Origin: Omnitrophica WOR_2 bacterium RIFCSPLOWO2_01_FULL_41_12 | GTDB lineage: Bacteria > Omnitrophota > Gorgyraeia > Gygaellales > Profunditerraquicolaceae | Length of the DNA stretch: 6,401 nt | Assembly (NCBI GenBank): GCA_001805765.1 | Contig: MHGW01000028.1 | Span: 1 to 6,401, forward strand | Direction of reading: 5' to 3' | Shown here: one piece after another, positions 6,241 through 6,401 of the stretch | Layout: each line of letters starts with the position of its first letter | How positions within the stretch are numbered: the stretch's first letter is position 1 | Position numbers and translations under genes: made by a program | Notes under the pieces: model-generated | Told to the model about the DNA's origin: nothing | The model's input: the letters and a program-made list of their open reading frames with translations, nothing else | Database searches by the model: none

Positions 6241-6401
6241 TTAAACCAATCCTGCCTTTAATAAATCCTGCACATCTAATAAGCCTATTGGACGGCCCTT
6301 TTTATCCACTACCGGAAGTTCATCTATTCTTTTATCCTTTAGTATACGCATGGCCTCTGCTGCCAGCATCTGGGGGCCTACTGCCTTAGGATTTTTAGTC
6401 A
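6241..6401 (-). CDS. kdsD: Arabinose-5-phosphate isomerase, C-terminal CBS domain (5' part outside window)
   Basis: Only the last 52 codons are present; the gene enters from beyond base 6401. The visible peptide reads TKNPKAVGPQMLAAEAMRIL, then the ELPVVD strand and GRPIGLLDVQDLLKAGLV, ending in TAA at 6243-6241. This is the second CBS motif and the characteristic C-terminus of KdsD/GutQ/KpsF sugar isomerases, which convert ribulose 5-phosphate to arabinose 5-phosphate, the first committed step of KDO synthesis. The catalytic SIS domain is outside the window, so isomerase activity is inferred from the tail and from kdsC three bases downstream. A different CBS protein is possible but unlikely given the LDVQDLLKAG(L/I)V ending and the context. 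Confidence 0.9.
   Translation of the reverse strand, partial: TKNPKAVGPQMLAAEAMRILKDKRIDELPVVDKKGRPIGLLDVQDLLKAGLV

Overview
All eight genes in this window lie on the minus strand, so transcription runs from high to low coordinates. They are packed with overlaps or gaps of at most about 16 bases (12 before the aminotransferase, if its preferred start is right). There is no intergenic stretch large enough for an independent promoter or terminator, so the window looks like the interior of one long operon. Both outer genes are cut by the window edges.

In transcription order the genes are: the C-terminal end of kdsD (D-arabinose 5-phosphate isomerase, second CBS domain); kdsC (KDO-8-phosphate phosphatase); an LptC-like protein apparently fused to an LptA/OstA-like domain; lptB (ATPase of the LPS exporter); a short trigger factor with no PPIase domain; clpP; a class V aminotransferase; and serA (3-phosphoglycerate dehydrogenase), whose last ACT-domain residues lie beyond base 1. 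Three functional blocks are joined: KDO synthesis with LPS transport (6401 to about 4079), protein folding and proteolysis (4066 to 2569), and serine biosynthesis (2562 to 1).

The KDO and Lpt genes mean a diderm bacterium that makes LPS. Base composition is moderate to AT-leaning. The aminotransferase next to serA, together with the reduced trigger factor and fused Lpt protein, suggests a deep-branching, mostly uncultured lineage. Candidatus Omnitrophota is my best guess, but this rests on gene layout and general resemblance and is not proven here.

I see no mobile element, CRISPR array, RNA gene or wholly unknown system. The points most worth a second look are: (1) a heptanucleotide repeat tract that encodes most of the signal peptide of the LptC/LptA-like protein; (2) the apparent LptC-LptA fusion; (3) the trigger factor with a clean deletion of its PPIase domain; and (4) the unusual joining of LPS export, tig-clpP (without clpX immediately downstream) and serine synthesis in one transcription unit.
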